Counted from the stretch's first letter, positions 27,020 through 35,933 are shown. The stretch is DNA of 64,000 nt from Vreelandella lutescens (GCF_014640815.1 NZ_BMHM01000004.1:310001-374000); one strand, 5' to 3'. Made by a program: numbers and translations. The notes: generated by a model from the sequence alone, not told the origin.

Positions 27020-27835
27020 ATGAAATTGAACAAAACACTACTGGCAGCAAGCATCGCAGCAGGATTTACACTGGCCGCGGGTTCGGCTTTTGCTAATGAC
27101 AACCTTGCTGACATCATGCAGCAAGGCGATCTTAATACCGCAAACCAGTTTCAAGACGGTAATGTGAACGTCGCGGACATTGAGCAGATAGGCTCTGGTT
27201 CAGCGGCCTCCTTCAATAATAGCGCCACGCAAGACCAAGTAGGCGATGATAACACTGCGAATATCCAACAAAATAGCGATGCTTCTGGCCTTTTCACAGG
27301 AGCAGTCACGTCGTTTAATACAGCCACCCAAGACCAGATGGGTGATGATAACGACGCTATGATCGAGCAAAACTCCAGCGCCCAAGGAATCTTCTCTGGA
27401 GCTTTGACTACTCTCAATACCGCTGAGCAGACTCAAACTGGCGATGCCAATATTGCCAGCATTACTCAGGTGAGTGACGCAGGATGGTTCAGTTCTGATG
27501 TCACATTCGGCAACACGGCTACGCAAGAACAAGTGGGTGACTGGAATAATGCGATGGCTACCCAGTCTGGTTACGGGAATGTGTCAGAGCAGTACCAAGA
27601 AGGCGATAGCAACGTATCGACCGTTATGCAAGATGGGGTCGATAACACTGCTTACGTCAGCCAGTATGGCGATGGTAATACGGCCACTGTCACTCAAGAG
27701 GGCTATTATCATCTTGCTACCCTCACACAGACTGGTACTGGCAATACGGGTTCTATTTCTCAGTATCAATCCAGTAACACTGCCACTATGGTTCAGACGG
27801 GCAATAACAATACTGGCACCCAGGTCCAGTACTAA
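27020..27835 (+). CDS. Curlin-repeat amyloid subunit (CsgA/CsgB type), larger
   Basis: A 271-residue secreted protein. The signal peptide ends near residue 25 (GSAFA). The rest is built of imperfect curlin repeats of the form N-x-A-x3-Q-x-G-x2-N, e.g. NTATQDQVGDDNTANIQQ-like units. Three consecutive repeats carry longer loops (SDASGLFTGAVTSFNTA, SSAQGIFSGALTTLNTA, SDAGWFSSDVTFGNTA). It is about twice the length of E. coli CsgA, so probably the major or a long fibre subunit. A GAGGTG lies before the ATG at 27020, better than the upstream ATG at 27005. The 221-bp spacer after csgG could hold its own promoter. Confidence 0.88.
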   Translation: MKLNKTLLAASIAAGFTLAAGSAFANDNLADIMQQGDLNTANQFQDGNVNVADIEQIGSGSAASFNNSATQDQVGDDNTANIQQNSDASGLFTGAVTSFNTATQDQMGDDNDAMIEQNSSAQGIFSGALTTLNTAEQTQTGDANIASITQVSDAGWFSSDVTFGNTATQEQVGDWNNAMATQSGYGNVSEQYQEGDSNVSTVMQDGVDNTAYVSQYGDGNTATVTQEGYYHLATLTQTGTGNTGSISQYQSSNTATMVQTGNNNTGTQVQY

Positions 27836-27874
27836 AGTAATCAAAAGTCGATGGCAATATAAAATTTGCCACTT

Positions 27875-27898
27875 CGGGAGGGGCGTTAGCCCCTCCCG
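27875..27898 (+). terminator. Hairpin between the two curlin genes
   Basis: CGGGAGGGGC (27875-27884) pairs perfectly with 27889-27898 around GTTA; the tail is TATTGT, only partly T-rich. It probably ends or attenuates the first curlin transcript, lowering expression of the second. Confidence 0.7.
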
Positions 27899-27936
27899 TA
27901 TTGTGTAGACGAAGTCGTTCGGTAAGGAGAGTGACG

Positions 27937-28518
27937 ATGAATGCTAAGACACTGATAATATACAGTGCATTCATGTCTTTGATGGCAAGCGCCACGACTC
28001 AGGCCGACAACAATCTGGCGCATATTGAACAGGTTGGAGAGGATAACAATGCTTGGATGATGCAGAAAGGTTCAGGGTTGAAGGCAGAGCTTTATCAAGA
28101 GAGTGACGGCAATAGTGCACGTTTCCAACAGCTAGGTTCCAATAATATGATTGTTGGACTTGATGAAGGCCCCGCTTTGCAGTCTGGGGACGCTAATTGG
28201 ATGTTTATTGATCAGGAAGGAGTGCGCAATCACGCTTTTGTTAGCCAGCAGGGCTTGGAAAACGCTATGTCGCTTACTCAGTACGGCGTTAACAACATAA
28301 CGACGGTTGGCCAGTTTGGAAGTTATAACACAGCAGATGTGCAGCAGTATGGTAACGACAATGCAGCGAACCTGCAGCAGGCGGGTAACGCAAACCAGGC
28401 CACTATTATTCAGATGGGGGGAAGTAGCTTACAGCTTAGTCAGGAGGGGAATAGCAATATGCCTGAAGTCGTTCAGTATGCAAGCGACGTTACCATTCAG
28501 CAGTGGTCTGCACCATGA
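27937..28518 (+). CDS. Curlin-repeat protein (CsgA/CsgB type), smaller
   Basis: A 193-residue protein with a short signal peptide (to about residue 23) and curlin-like repeats (NNLAHIEQVGEDNNAW, NTADVQQYGNDNAANLQQ, NQATIIQMG). Repeats are less regular than in the preceding gene, and the C-terminus departs from the pattern (VTIQQWSAP), as in nucleator subunits; a CsgB-like role is inference. AAGGAGAG lies six nt before the ATG at 27937, which decides the start over the longer frame. Confidence 0.8.
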   Translation: MNAKTLIIYSAFMSLMASATTQADNNLAHIEQVGEDNNAWMMQKGSGLKAELYQESDGNSARFQQLGSNNMIVGLDEGPALQSGDANWMFIDQEGVRNHAFVSQQGLENAMSLTQYGVNNITTVGQFGSYNTADVQQYGNDNAANLQQAGNANQATIIQMGGSSLQLSQEGNSNMPEVVQYASDVTIQQWSAP

Positions 28519-28908
28519 GTTTATCGAAACAAGTGTCGGATTAATACGCAGCGTTGCTATTCTCACTGAGCCGTCAGTACGCTTGCTATATGGCCTACCT
28601 AGAATATATTGCTGGCCTGCATAAGTTTAAACCCTTTATTGAGTGAATAAAAGCGCGGTTATAAGCGTTAAATAGCATTTAGCGCTTTGAAGTGACGAGG
28701 GTTTGTTTTGTGCGCTAAGCTGCCCATGTTGGATATCTATCTAGATATTTTAAGCACTATTCTGCGCACAGGTGGCTCTTGAAATTGACGGTAAAGATTC
28801 ATTGTGATCAGACTGGACACGATGCTACTGAATTATTTTTACCTGCCCCAGAATATCCGACGTGCGATGCGTAGGCCTGCGTACTCTTGATGCTCGGTTC
28901 AAGCGCTG
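28519..28908. other. Non-coding gap after curlin genes
   Basis: No gene was recognised here. The only clear structure is an AT-rich palindrome, ATATCTA-TC-TAGATAT, at 28733-28748. Codon-like fragments near 28840-28905 may belong to the decayed regulator that follows. Confidence 0.4.
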
Positions 28909-29158
28909 GTGAAACGTTTTTATGCGGGCGAGCTAACCGGCGGACAGCTGCTACGTGCCTGACGGTGCGGCGTGTAGGGTAAACTAAACCCGCTATGCCA
29001 CTTTGGTGGGCATTAGCCGACGGACCCTGTCGGACATAGAAGGCGACAAGAGTAATGTTGCCCCTAGAGGTGAAAAACCGTGTCTACCGACCGCTAGGCC
29101 TGGAAGTCATCCTGCTTCCCCGCAAGCGTTCCCTGCTAAAAATGTTTAAAGCGTGCTG
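28909..29158 (+). pseudogene. Decayed XRE (HipB-like) helix-turn-helix regulator
   Basis: Translated fragments in shifting frames resemble one small XRE/HipB-type repressor: VKRFYAGELTGGQLLRA from 28909 (stop at 28960), then YATLVGISRRTLSDIEGDKSNV, a typical HTH_3 recognition part, near 29000-29060, then in another frame PLEVKNRVYRPLGLEVILLPRKRS, ending at a TGA at 29156. At least two frameshifts and internal stops separate them, so no full protein can be made. It may be the remnant of a toxin-antitoxin regulator; no toxin gene was seen. Confidence 0.45.
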
Positions 29159-29175
29159 AAACATAGAGTAGTCCA

Positions 29176-30003
29176 ATGACAACCACCACGATCACGCCAG
29201 CCCATTCGCTGACCCCTCAGATGCTTGCCGATTGTATTGATTCGTTGGGCGCTGCCCACTTCACCTCTCGTTTAATCAAGCTGTTGCATTCGCTGGTGGC
29301 ATTTGACTGTGCGGTCATCGTTGGCTATCGCCCTGGTAAGCACCCTATTTATCTTTACGACTCTCTTCAACAACAGCGGGAGCTGCTGTTTCAGCGTTAT
29401 TTGCTGTATGCCTATCAACAAGACCCTTTTTTAGTGCAGTTGGAACAGCAGCGAGAAGAGGGTGTATTTCACATTGGGCATGCCCAATCGATGGACGAGG
29501 TGAGCCAGCGATACCTTCAAGATTTTTATCAACAAACCGGTTGGCGAGACGAGCTATGCCTCACGCTGCGTCTGACTGAGGAGCGCTGGATCGTGGTGTA
29601 TCTTGGCATGCTTCAAGACCAAACACGTTTTTCCGATGACCATCGCGATACGTTAATGCGCTATTTGAATGTTGCTGCAGCGCTTTGCCGCCAGCACTGG
29701 GGCCAAGCGCCGCTGCATGTGTCTTTGCTGCCGCTTGATAGCGGTATGGGGGAGCACCTGCGTCAGACGGTGGCAAACTTTGGCAAAATGTTGTTAACCG
29801 AACGCGAACAGCAGGTGGCTGCGTTGATGGTGCAAGGGCTGGATTCTCATGAGATTGCCGAACATCTAGGCATTGGTCACGGCACCGTGAAAAATCATCG
29901 TAAGCGCATCTATGCCGCGCTAGGCGTTAACTCCTTAAGTGGGCTGTTCGGTGTGTTTCTTACTCACAGCATGGCCGCAGGCACTCCGCCCGCTGCCCAT
30001 TGA
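29176..30003 (+). CDS. LuxR-family transcriptional regulator
   Basis: A 275-residue protein. The C-terminal GerE/LuxR helix-turn-helix is clear (LTEREQQVAALMVQGLDSHEIAEHLGIGHGTVKNHRKRIYAALGV, about 210-255). The N-terminal 190 residues do not look like a receiver (no conserved Asp pocket) and lack evident autoinducer-binding Trp/Tyr/Asp residues; I cannot name the sensing domain. Its place downstream of the curli genes makes it a candidate local regulator, by analogy with CsgD, but it is not a CsgD homologue by domain layout. Confidence 0.85.
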   Translation: MTTTTITPAHSLTPQMLADCIDSLGAAHFTSRLIKLLHSLVAFDCAVIVGYRPGKHPIYLYDSLQQQRELLFQRYLLYAYQQDPFLVQLEQQREEGVFHIGHAQSMDEVSQRYLQDFYQQTGWRDELCLTLRLTEERWIVVYLGMLQDQTRFSDDHRDTLMRYLNVAAALCRQHWGQAPLHVSLLPLDSGMGEHLRQTVANFGKMLLTEREQQVAALMVQGLDSHEIAEHLGIGHGTVKNHRKRIYAALGVNSLSGLFGVFLTHSMAAGTPPAAH

Positions 30004-30048
30004 TGTTCCTCTCTATCCCTTTAGGGATATCGCGCTGTTCCTTTGCGC

Positions 30049-30092
30049 CCCTTAGCCTTACGCCCACAGCATCACCTCAAGGCTAAGGGAGA
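30049..30092 (+). promoter_or_regulatory. tyrS leader hairpin reaching the ribosome binding site
   Basis: CCCTTAGCCTT (30049-30059) pairs perfectly with AAGGCTAAGGG (30079-30089) around a 19-nt loop. The right arm contains the first bases of the tyrS Shine-Dalgarno GGGAG (30087-30091), six nt before the ATG at 30098, so folding would hinder ribosome access. Confidence 0.55.
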
Positions 30093-30097
30093 GCACC

Positions 30098-31363
30098 ATG
30101 AAGGCAACGGCATTACTTAACGACTTGCAACAACGCGGGTTAATCGCCCAATCCACCCACGAGCAAGAACTCTGCGAGCTGCTCAGCACGCCGCAAACGG
30201 TTTACTGCGGTTTCGACCCCACTGCAGGGAGCCTGCATATTGGCCATCTCGTGCCGCTGCTGATGCTCAAACGCTTTCAGGATGCGGGCCATCAAGGCGT
30301 GGCGCTGGTAGGCGGCGCGACTGGGATGATTGGTGACCCAAGTTTCAAAGCCACTGAGCGCTCGTTGAACTCATCGGCAACGGTAGAAGGTTGGGTACAA
30401 GCGCTGCACGAACAGATCTACTGGCTAATGGCACCCCATTTAGACGCGCCGTTTAGCGTGGTCAATAACGCAGAGTGGATCGGTGAGATCAATGTGATCG
30501 ACTTCTTCCGCGATGTAGGCAAGCACTTTTCCATGAATGCCATGATCAATCGCGAGTCCGTGAAACAGCGCTTGGAACGACCCGACCAAGGAATGTCGTT
30601 TACCGAGTTTAGCTACGCTCTGCTGCAATCCTACGATTTTGCTCACCTCAACCGCACGCTGGGCTGCCGTCTACAAATTGGCGGTAATGACCAATGGGGA
30701 AACATTGTCAGTGGTATCGATTTAACCCGCCGCCTGAACGGTGAGCAGGTGATGGGTATGACGCTGCCGCTTATCACCAAGTCGGATGGCACTAAGTTCG
30801 GCAAAACCGAAAGTGGCACCGTGTGGCTCGACCCGGAGCACACTTCTCCCTATCACTTTTACCAGTTTTGGCTAAATACCGACGACAGCGACGTTTACCG
30901 TTTTCTGCGTTACTACACCTTTTTAGGCTGCGAGGAGATAGCGGCGATTGAGGCGAGCGACACGCTTTCAACCGCAAAACCACAGGCGCAGCGCATACTG
31001 GCGGAGTCGATCACTCGTTTTGTGCATGGCGAAGAAGGCCCTACTGCCGCTCGGCGTATCTCTCAAGCGCTGTTTAGCGGCAAGGTCGCGACGCTTACGC
31101 TGGATGAGCTGGAGCAGTTAGCGCTTGATGGCCTGCCTTGCGTGGCAGTCTCGCCCGAAGAATCCATGGACGCGGTGCTGGTAAAAGGCAGTTTGGTAAG
31201 GTCAAAACGCCAGGCGCGGGAATTACTGGATCAGGGGGCGGTGCGCTTGAACGGGGAGCCTGCCCATTCAGGTCGATTAGGCGACAGCTTCGCTCTCTTC
31301 GATACCTACTGGGTGGTACAAAAAGGCAAAAAGCACTTTTGCCTGTTTAAGCGGGCGGCTTAA
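30098..31363 (+). CDS. tyrS: Tyrosyl-tRNA synthetase
   Basis: A 421-residue class I synthetase of the E. coli TyrS subfamily. It has the HIGH motif (H47-IGH), [21 protein letters not shown], the tyrosine-binding [20 protein letters not shown], a KMSKS-equivalent KFGKT (233-237), and a C-terminal S4 RNA-binding domain ([20 protein letters not shown]). It charges tRNA-Tyr. It stands alone, after the LuxR gene and before a LysR gene; whether the genome has a second TyrS cannot be told from here. Confidence 0.97.
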   Translation: MKATALLNDLQQRGLIAQSTHEQELCELLSTPQTVYCGFDPTAGSLHIGHLVPLLMLKRFQDAGHQGVALVGGATGMIGDPSFKATERSLNSSATVEGWVQALHEQIYWLMAPHLDAPFSVVNNAEWIGEINVIDFFRDVGKHFSMNAMINRESVKQRLERPDQGMSFTEFSYALLQSYDFAHLNRTLGCRLQIGGNDQWGNIVSGIDLTRRLNGEQVMGMTLPLITKSDGTKFGKTESGTVWLDPEHTSPYHFYQFWLNTDDSDVYRFLRYYTFLGCEEIAAIEASDTLSTAKPQAQRILAESITRFVHGEEGPTAARRISQALFSGKVATLTLDELEQLALDGLPCVAVSPEESMDAVLVKGSLVRSKRQARELLDQGAVRLNGEPAHSGRLGDSFALFDTYWVVQKGKKHFCLFKRAA

Positions 31364-31584
31364 GTATGGCGCGGCGCGGTAGGGGGCTAATGCCATGATG
31401 GCGGCTCGCTTGTCGCACAAACAGATACGGCTTAGTTCGCTAACGCTGCGTCTGTTTTAGGCATCTGCTGAGACTATGTAATACTCACTATGTTGTTTTT
31501 ATTGCAACAGCGGTGAAGCCCCCTCTTTTATCAAAACAGGGTGTGTCTAAGGTATTTCCAGCGCAGGTAAAAGAGCTTTCCTCC

Positions 31585-32481
31585 ATGACCCTACTCGATA
31601 AACGTGCCTTCTACCTGTTAGAAGTCAGCAGCTGCGGCGGTATTCGCGCGGCGGCGGAGCATTTGCATACCAACCCGTCGGTGGTGAGCCGTCAGATCCG
31701 CTCGTTGGAGCAGGCGCTGGGCATGGCGCTGCTGGAGCGTCAGGGGCGGCATGTCATGCTCACTGAGGCGGGGCAGTTGGTTGTGGATGGCTTTTTGGCC
31801 CAGCGGCGGTTGAATTCTGAGCTGGGCGATACGCTGTCGCGGCTGCGTAATTTGCAGGCCGGGAAGGTGGTGGTGTCGGTGGGCGATGGCTTTGTGGATA
31901 GTTTTATCAACCATGTGATGAAGCGGGTCTCTGAGCACTACCCGGATGTGCTAATCGAGATCAAAACCGGCATTTACTACCCCCGCGAACCCCATGAGAT
32001 GGTGGCCAGCGATGAGGTGGATATTGCCATTACCTATGGGCCGATCTCCGACCCGCGCTTGGTAGTGCACTCCTTTGAGCGGGGGCCGCTGTGTGCACTC
32101 GTGGCACCTTCCCATGCGTTGGCAGGGCATGAGCGCGTGAGCGTGGCGGAACTGCTGCAGCATAAGCTAATTTTTCTGCCCGATGTGTCGGGCTCTCAGC
32201 AGTTTGTGAATGCGCTATTTGGTGCGGCGGGGCAGCCTGCCACACCGGCGTATCGCTGTAATTTGCACTCTGTCTCGCGGCGTATGGCGAGCGCGGGGAT
32301 TGGGGTGTCGTTTATGACGGCGGCCGCTGCACGCAGCGAGATTGAGGCGGGGCTATTGAAGGCGATCCCCATTGATCACCCCATGGCGGCCAGCAGCCAG
32401 GGCAACTTGGTGAAGCGTGTCGGCAGAAGGCTCTCGCCCGCTGCCGACTATTTGTGGAAGCTAATGATGGCGATGCAGTAG
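31585..32481 (+). CDS. LysR-family regulator
   Basis: A 298-residue LysR protein with HTH LEVSSCGGIRAAAEHLHTNPSVVSRQIRSLEQ and a standard effector domain. The frame extends back to 31513, but the family start is MTLLDKRAFYLLEV at ATG 31585. It is convergent with the AbgT/M20 operon and could regulate it, although such regulators are more often divergent. Its stop lies 4 bp before the MITE-like palindrome. Confidence 0.9.
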   Translation: MTLLDKRAFYLLEVSSCGGIRAAAEHLHTNPSVVSRQIRSLEQALGMALLERQGRHVMLTEAGQLVVDGFLAQRRLNSELGDTLSRLRNLQAGKVVVSVGDGFVDSFINHVMKRVSEHYPDVLIEIKTGIYYPREPHEMVASDEVDIAITYGPISDPRLVVHSFERGPLCALVAPSHALAGHERVSVAELLQHKLIFLPDVSGSQQFVNALFGAAGQPATPAYRCNLHSVSRRMASAGIGVSFMTAAAARSEIEAGLLKAIPIDHPMAASSQGNLVKRVGRRLSPAADYLWKLMMAMQ

Positions 32482-32485
32482 CGTT

Positions 32486-32628
32486 AGGCTCTATCTGAAA
32501 AGTGCCTGCGCTCGACAATACGGCGTTAAACATTGGCTCAGAATACTCATTTACACGATGTAAACTCCGTTTCTTCGCCAATGTTTGCCTTGTCTTGTCT
32601 TTGCTCACCGACTTTTCAGACAGACCCT
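32486..32628. mobile_element. MITE-like palindromic element
   Basis: A 143-bp imperfect palindrome. Ends AGGCTCTATCTGAAAAGT and, inverted, AGGGTCTGTCTGAAAAGT agree at 16 of 18 positions, and the match continues toward the centre (AAACATTGG and TTTACA arms around CGATG). A TA dinucleotide flanks each end (32485-32486 and 32628-32629), as expected for IS630/Tc1-type insertion. No coding capacity. It lies between two convergent genes and can act as a bidirectional terminator; the stop codon of the AbgT gene (32627-32629) falls on its right boundary. Confidence 0.7.
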
Positions 32629-34132
32629 AGTTCGCCATCATGTAGACGCCAGGGCCAATGGGCCAACCCATCATCAGCCAGAACATCAGAAACGCCGACC
32701 ACGCCAGCAAGAAGCCCATTGCAAGGGGCAGCATGGTAGCGATCAGCGTGCCCAGCCCCATGTCCGGTTTGTAGCGCTGCATATACACCAGTGCTACCGA
32801 GAAGTAGGGGCTCATGGGCGAGATGATGTTGGTGCTGGAATCCCCAATGCGGAACATCGCCAGCACGAAGGCGGGGTCGAAGTCGATCATCATCAGCATG
32901 GGCACAAACACCGGGGCCATTAGCGCCCACTGAGCCGAGCCGCTGGTCATAAAGACGTTCAGCACCGCACTCATAGCGATAAACGCCCCGACGAGGGGAA
33001 GCCCGGTAAAGCCGGTGCTTTGCAGCACGTTCGAACCTTCAATGGCGATAAACTGGCCCAGCTCCGACCAGCGGAAGTAGGCAATAAACTGTGAGATCGC
33101 GAAGAACAGCACCAGGGTCGGCGCGAGGTCGCTGGCCGATTCCGCCATGCGCTGGGGCACATCGCGGCTGCTGGTAATCTTGCCGGTGGTGATGCCGTAC
33201 ACCAACCCAATGGTGACGAAGTAGATAAACATCAGCGGCACGAGTGAGCTTAGAAACGGCGAAGGAATCAGGCCGCCGTCTTCGTTGCGCAGCGGCGAGG
33301 CTTCGGGCACTACTGCCAGGAGCACCAGGGCAATATAGGCCAGCGTTGCCAACCCTACACGCTTGAGGCCACGCTTTTCGGCATCTGTCAGCGTCGGCGT
33401 GACCACTTCAGTGGTGAAGTCTTTGCTCAAGGGGAGCGTGCGCTGTAACCGTGGCTCCACCACTTTATCAATCAGCAGGGTGCCGACGGCTGCCAGTACG
33501 AACACTGAGCAGGCCACAAAGTAGTAGTTATCCACGGGCGAAATGTAAGCGTCGGGGTCTACCAGCCGAGCAGCATCGGTCGTTATACCTGCAAACAGCG
33601 CATCGCCCACGGTGATGAACAGGCTGGCATCAAACCCCGCCCCGGCGGCTGCGTAAGCGGCGGCGGCCCCCGCCACGGGGTGCCTGCCCACCGAGTAGTA
33701 CACCATAGCGGCCAGCGGAATTAGAATGAGGTAGTTGGCATCGGAGGCGATACTGCCGCAAATACCCGCCATAAACACGCAGAACGTCAGCAGCGAGGGC
33801 GGCGCTTTGGCGACACTCACCTGCATCAGCGTCGACATCAGGCCCACTTTATCGGCTAGCCCAATGCCGAACATCACTACCAAAATCAGCCCAAGCGGCG
33901 GGAAGTTGACGAAGTTACTGACCACGCTGGTGAGCATAAACTCGACGCCATCCGCGGAGAGCAAGCTGCGAACGGTCACTTCTGCCTCGGTTTGCGGGTT
34001 GATGGCCGAGACGCCTAGGGTGGCTAAAATGGCGGAAATGACCACCACCAGTGCGGCTAAAATCGTGAACAGGATAAACGGGTGGGGCAGCTTATTGCCT
34101 ACCCGCTCGATGGATGCGAGGACACCTTGCAT
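32627..34132 (-). CDS. abgT: AbgT-family transporter
   Basis: A 501-residue inner-membrane protein of the AbgT family (p-aminobenzoyl-glutamate uptake in E. coli; some members export sulfonamides). Family features include IERVGNKLPHPFILFTILAALVVVIS at the start, FVNFPPLGLILVVMFGIGLADKVGL, FMAGICGSIASDANYLILIPLAA and FMTSGSAQWALMAPVFVPMLM. It lies 68 bp downstream of an M20 peptidase gene, recalling the abgABT arrangement. The last codons MMAN-stop abut the MITE-like element. Confidence 0.93.
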   Translation of the reverse strand: MQGVLASIERVGNKLPHPFILFTILAALVVVISAILATLGVSAINPQTEAEVTVRSLLSADGVEFMLTSVVSNFVNFPPLGLILVVMFGIGLADKVGLMSTLMQVSVAKAPPSLLTFCVFMAGICGSIASDANYLILIPLAAMVYYSVGRHPVAGAAAAYAAAGAGFDASLFITVGDALFAGITTDAARLVDPDAYISPVDNYYFVACSVFVLAAVGTLLIDKVVEPRLQRTLPLSKDFTTEVVTPTLTDAEKRGLKRVGLATLAYIALVLLAVVPEASPLRNEDGGLIPSPFLSSLVPLMFIYFVTIGLVYGITTGKITSSRDVPQRMAESASDLAPTLVLFFAISQFIAYFRWSELGQFIAIEGSNVLQSTGFTGLPLVGAFIAMSAVLNVFMTSGSAQWALMAPVFVPMLMMIDFDPAFVLAMFRIGDSSTNIISPMSPYFSVALVYMQRYKPDMGLGTLIATMLPLAMGFLLAWSAFLMFWLMMGWPIGPGVYMMAN

Positions 34133-34200
34133 GACAGTTTCCTTATAAGAAGCCTTGTTATTAAACGTTGTTATGCCACTTAACGTGGCGGCTAGCGCTG

Positions 34201-35370
34201 TTAGTCGCGCTTAAGTAGTGATGTAGCCAGCGCCACAAACATGCCGCCTGCGACGGGCAGAATGGCATCGTTAAAGTCGTAGCGTTCGTTATGCAGGTAG
34301 GCGCTGTCGCCGTTCCCCACAAAGAAGAAACACCCAGGCACTTCTTGCAGGTAAAACGCAAAATCTTCAGCGCCCATGGTGGGCATGTAGTCCAACTGCT
34401 GAATATCGGCGCTAACGCCTTGTTCGGTGGCAATCGCCAACACGCGTTCCGACCAAGCGGTATCGTTTACTAACGGAGGGATTTGGTGTTGATGCTCTAG
34501 CTGAAAACGAGCGCCGTGGGCTGAACACACCCCGTTAACGACCTGTTCCAGCTTGCCGACCAATGCAGCGCGGGAGCTTTCCCGGTCGCTGCGAATATTC
34601 ACCAGCAGCTCTGCTTGGCCTGGAATCACGTTGGCAGCGTCGCCCGCATGAAACGCCGCGACGGTAATCACGCCTGCTTCCAGCGGTGATTTATGTCGGC
34701 CCACCAGCCCTTGCAGCTGCTGCACGAGTGAAGCGCCTACATAGATCGGGTCGACCGCTAAATGCGGCATGGCCGCGTGGCCAGAGACGCCTTCAATGGT
34801 GATTTTGAACGTATCGTTACCGCCCATGGCGGGGCCGGGTTTGACGAACAGCTGCCCTTCGGGAAAGCCAGGGCGGTTGTGGTAGCCAAAAATGGCGTCT
34901 ACCTGCGGGTTTTTGAGTACGCCCGCTTTCACCATTTGATCGGCACCGTTGCCGCCTTCTTCACCCGGCTGAAACAGCAGTTTGATATAGCCGCAAAGCT
35001 GGTCGCGCTTAGCAATAATGGCTTCAGCGGCGAGCAGCAGCGTCGCGGTGTGGCCATCGTGGCCGCAGGCATGCATGAGCCCTTCTCGTTGGGAGCGGTG
35101 CGCAAAACCGTTGGCTTCTTTGATGGGCAGCGCATCCATATCGGCCCGAAAGGCAATCACTGGGCCTTCGCGGCCAGTGTCCAACTCAGCCAGTACGCCG
35201 GTGGTGGCAATGCCTTCTGTCACTTGGTATCCCAGCGTTTTCAGCCGCTCGGCCACTAGCTTTGCCGTCTCGGCTTCCTCAAATTTCAGCTCTGGGTGCT
35301 GGTGTAGCTGGTGGCGCACTGCCACCGCATCATTCATTTGCTGCTGGGTAAAAAAAGGGGATGAATGCAT
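34201..35370 (-). CDS. M20D-family amidohydrolase (AbgA/B- or hippurate-hydrolase-like)
   Basis: A 389-residue zinc amidohydrolase. Metal and catalytic motifs: HQHPELKFEE, HACGHDGHTATLL, FQPGEEGGNGADQMV with catalytic Glu, the YHNRPGFPEG loop and MGAEDFAFYLQEVPG. These fit peptidase M20D, which removes acyl or aryl groups from amino acids. Paired with AbgT it probably cleaves an imported amide such as p-aminobenzoyl-glutamate; only one subunit is present where E. coli has AbgA plus AbgB. AGGAC precedes the ATG at 35370. Confidence 0.92.
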   Translation of the reverse strand: MHSSPFFTQQQMNDAVAVRHQLHQHPELKFEEAETAKLVAERLKTLGYQVTEGIATTGVLAELDTGREGPVIAFRADMDALPIKEANGFAHRSQREGLMHACGHDGHTATLLLAAEAIIAKRDQLCGYIKLLFQPGEEGGNGADQMVKAGVLKNPQVDAIFGYHNRPGFPEGQLFVKPGPAMGGNDTFKITIEGVSGHAAMPHLAVDPIYVGASLVQQLQGLVGRHKSPLEAGVITVAAFHAGDAANVIPGQAELLVNIRSDRESSRAALVGKLEQVVNGVCSAHGARFQLEHQHQIPPLVNDTAWSERVLAIATEQGVSADIQQLDYMPTMGAEDFAFYLQEVPGCFFFVGNGDSAYLHNERYDFNDAILPVAGGMFVALATSLLKRD

Positions 35371-35676
35371 GTCCTGTCCTTGCCGTTGTATGTGTCGTTA
35401 TGGGCATAGGTAACGCTAAGCGACTTGGCGGGCAGGAACGAGTGCTTAAACCGGTGAGTTTGTTGCTTTCAAAGCAACGGTGGCTAGAAATCGTTTTGGT
35501 GGTATGGTTGACGTACTGCTTTGAGAAGCGCAGACTGCCCTTCGTTGGTTAGCAAGTTGCACGTTGTCAGTTGTATCGAAGCATTTAGCGTTTGAGCCTG
35601 GTGAAAGTTTCTTGTTGTACCCAATGTAACTCGGGTATTTCCCGGCATTTATTTCGCTAAATCGAGGATTTCGATC
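35371..35676. other. Gap upstream of cold-shock gene
   Basis: A 306-bp spacer between the divergent M20 and csp genes. Reading frames on the minus strand here are shadows of the csp gene. Cold-shock genes often have a long structured 5' leader, which could occupy the right part; no specific motif was identified. Confidence 0.4.
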
Positions 35677-35883
35677 ATGGCAACTGGTACCGTAAAGTGG
35701 TTTAACGACGCAAAAGGCTTCGGCTTTATCTCTCCTGAAGCGGGCGGCGACGATCTGTTTGCTCACTTCTCTGAAATTAAGGCTGATGGCTTTAAATCCC
35801 TGCAAGATGGTCAAAAGGTTGCTTTTGATGTCACGCAAGGGCAAAAAGGCCTTCAGGCATCTAACATTCAAGTGATGGATTAA
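35677..35883 (+). CDS. Cold-shock protein (CspA family)
   Basis: A 68-residue single cold-shock domain. RNP1 KGFGFISPE and RNP2 DLFAHFSEI are intact, after the standard start [11 protein letters not shown]. It is a single-stranded nucleic-acid-binding RNA chaperone. A GAGGATTTCGATC leader precedes the ATG. Family is certain; which Csp paralogue, and whether it is cold-induced, cannot be told. Confidence 0.97.
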   Translation: MATGTVKWFNDAKGFGFISPEAGGDDLFAHFSEIKADGFKSLQDGQKVAFDVTQGQKGLQASNIQVMD

Positions 35884-35933
35884 TCACATAGATTGAATGT
35901 TAGCGGCTGGCTTAGCTGGTCAGCTTAAAAAAA

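Noticed and set aside
28940..29040. Possible riboswitch (GEMM or cobalamin-like) before the LuxR gene
   Set aside because: Superficial GGGTAAAC and hairpin matches, but the required conserved cores are missing; translated fragments fit a decayed XRE gene better.
35446..35871. 141-residue minus-strand ORF across the csp gene
   Set aside because: It is a shadow of the cold-shock gene and its leader, with no family resemblance.
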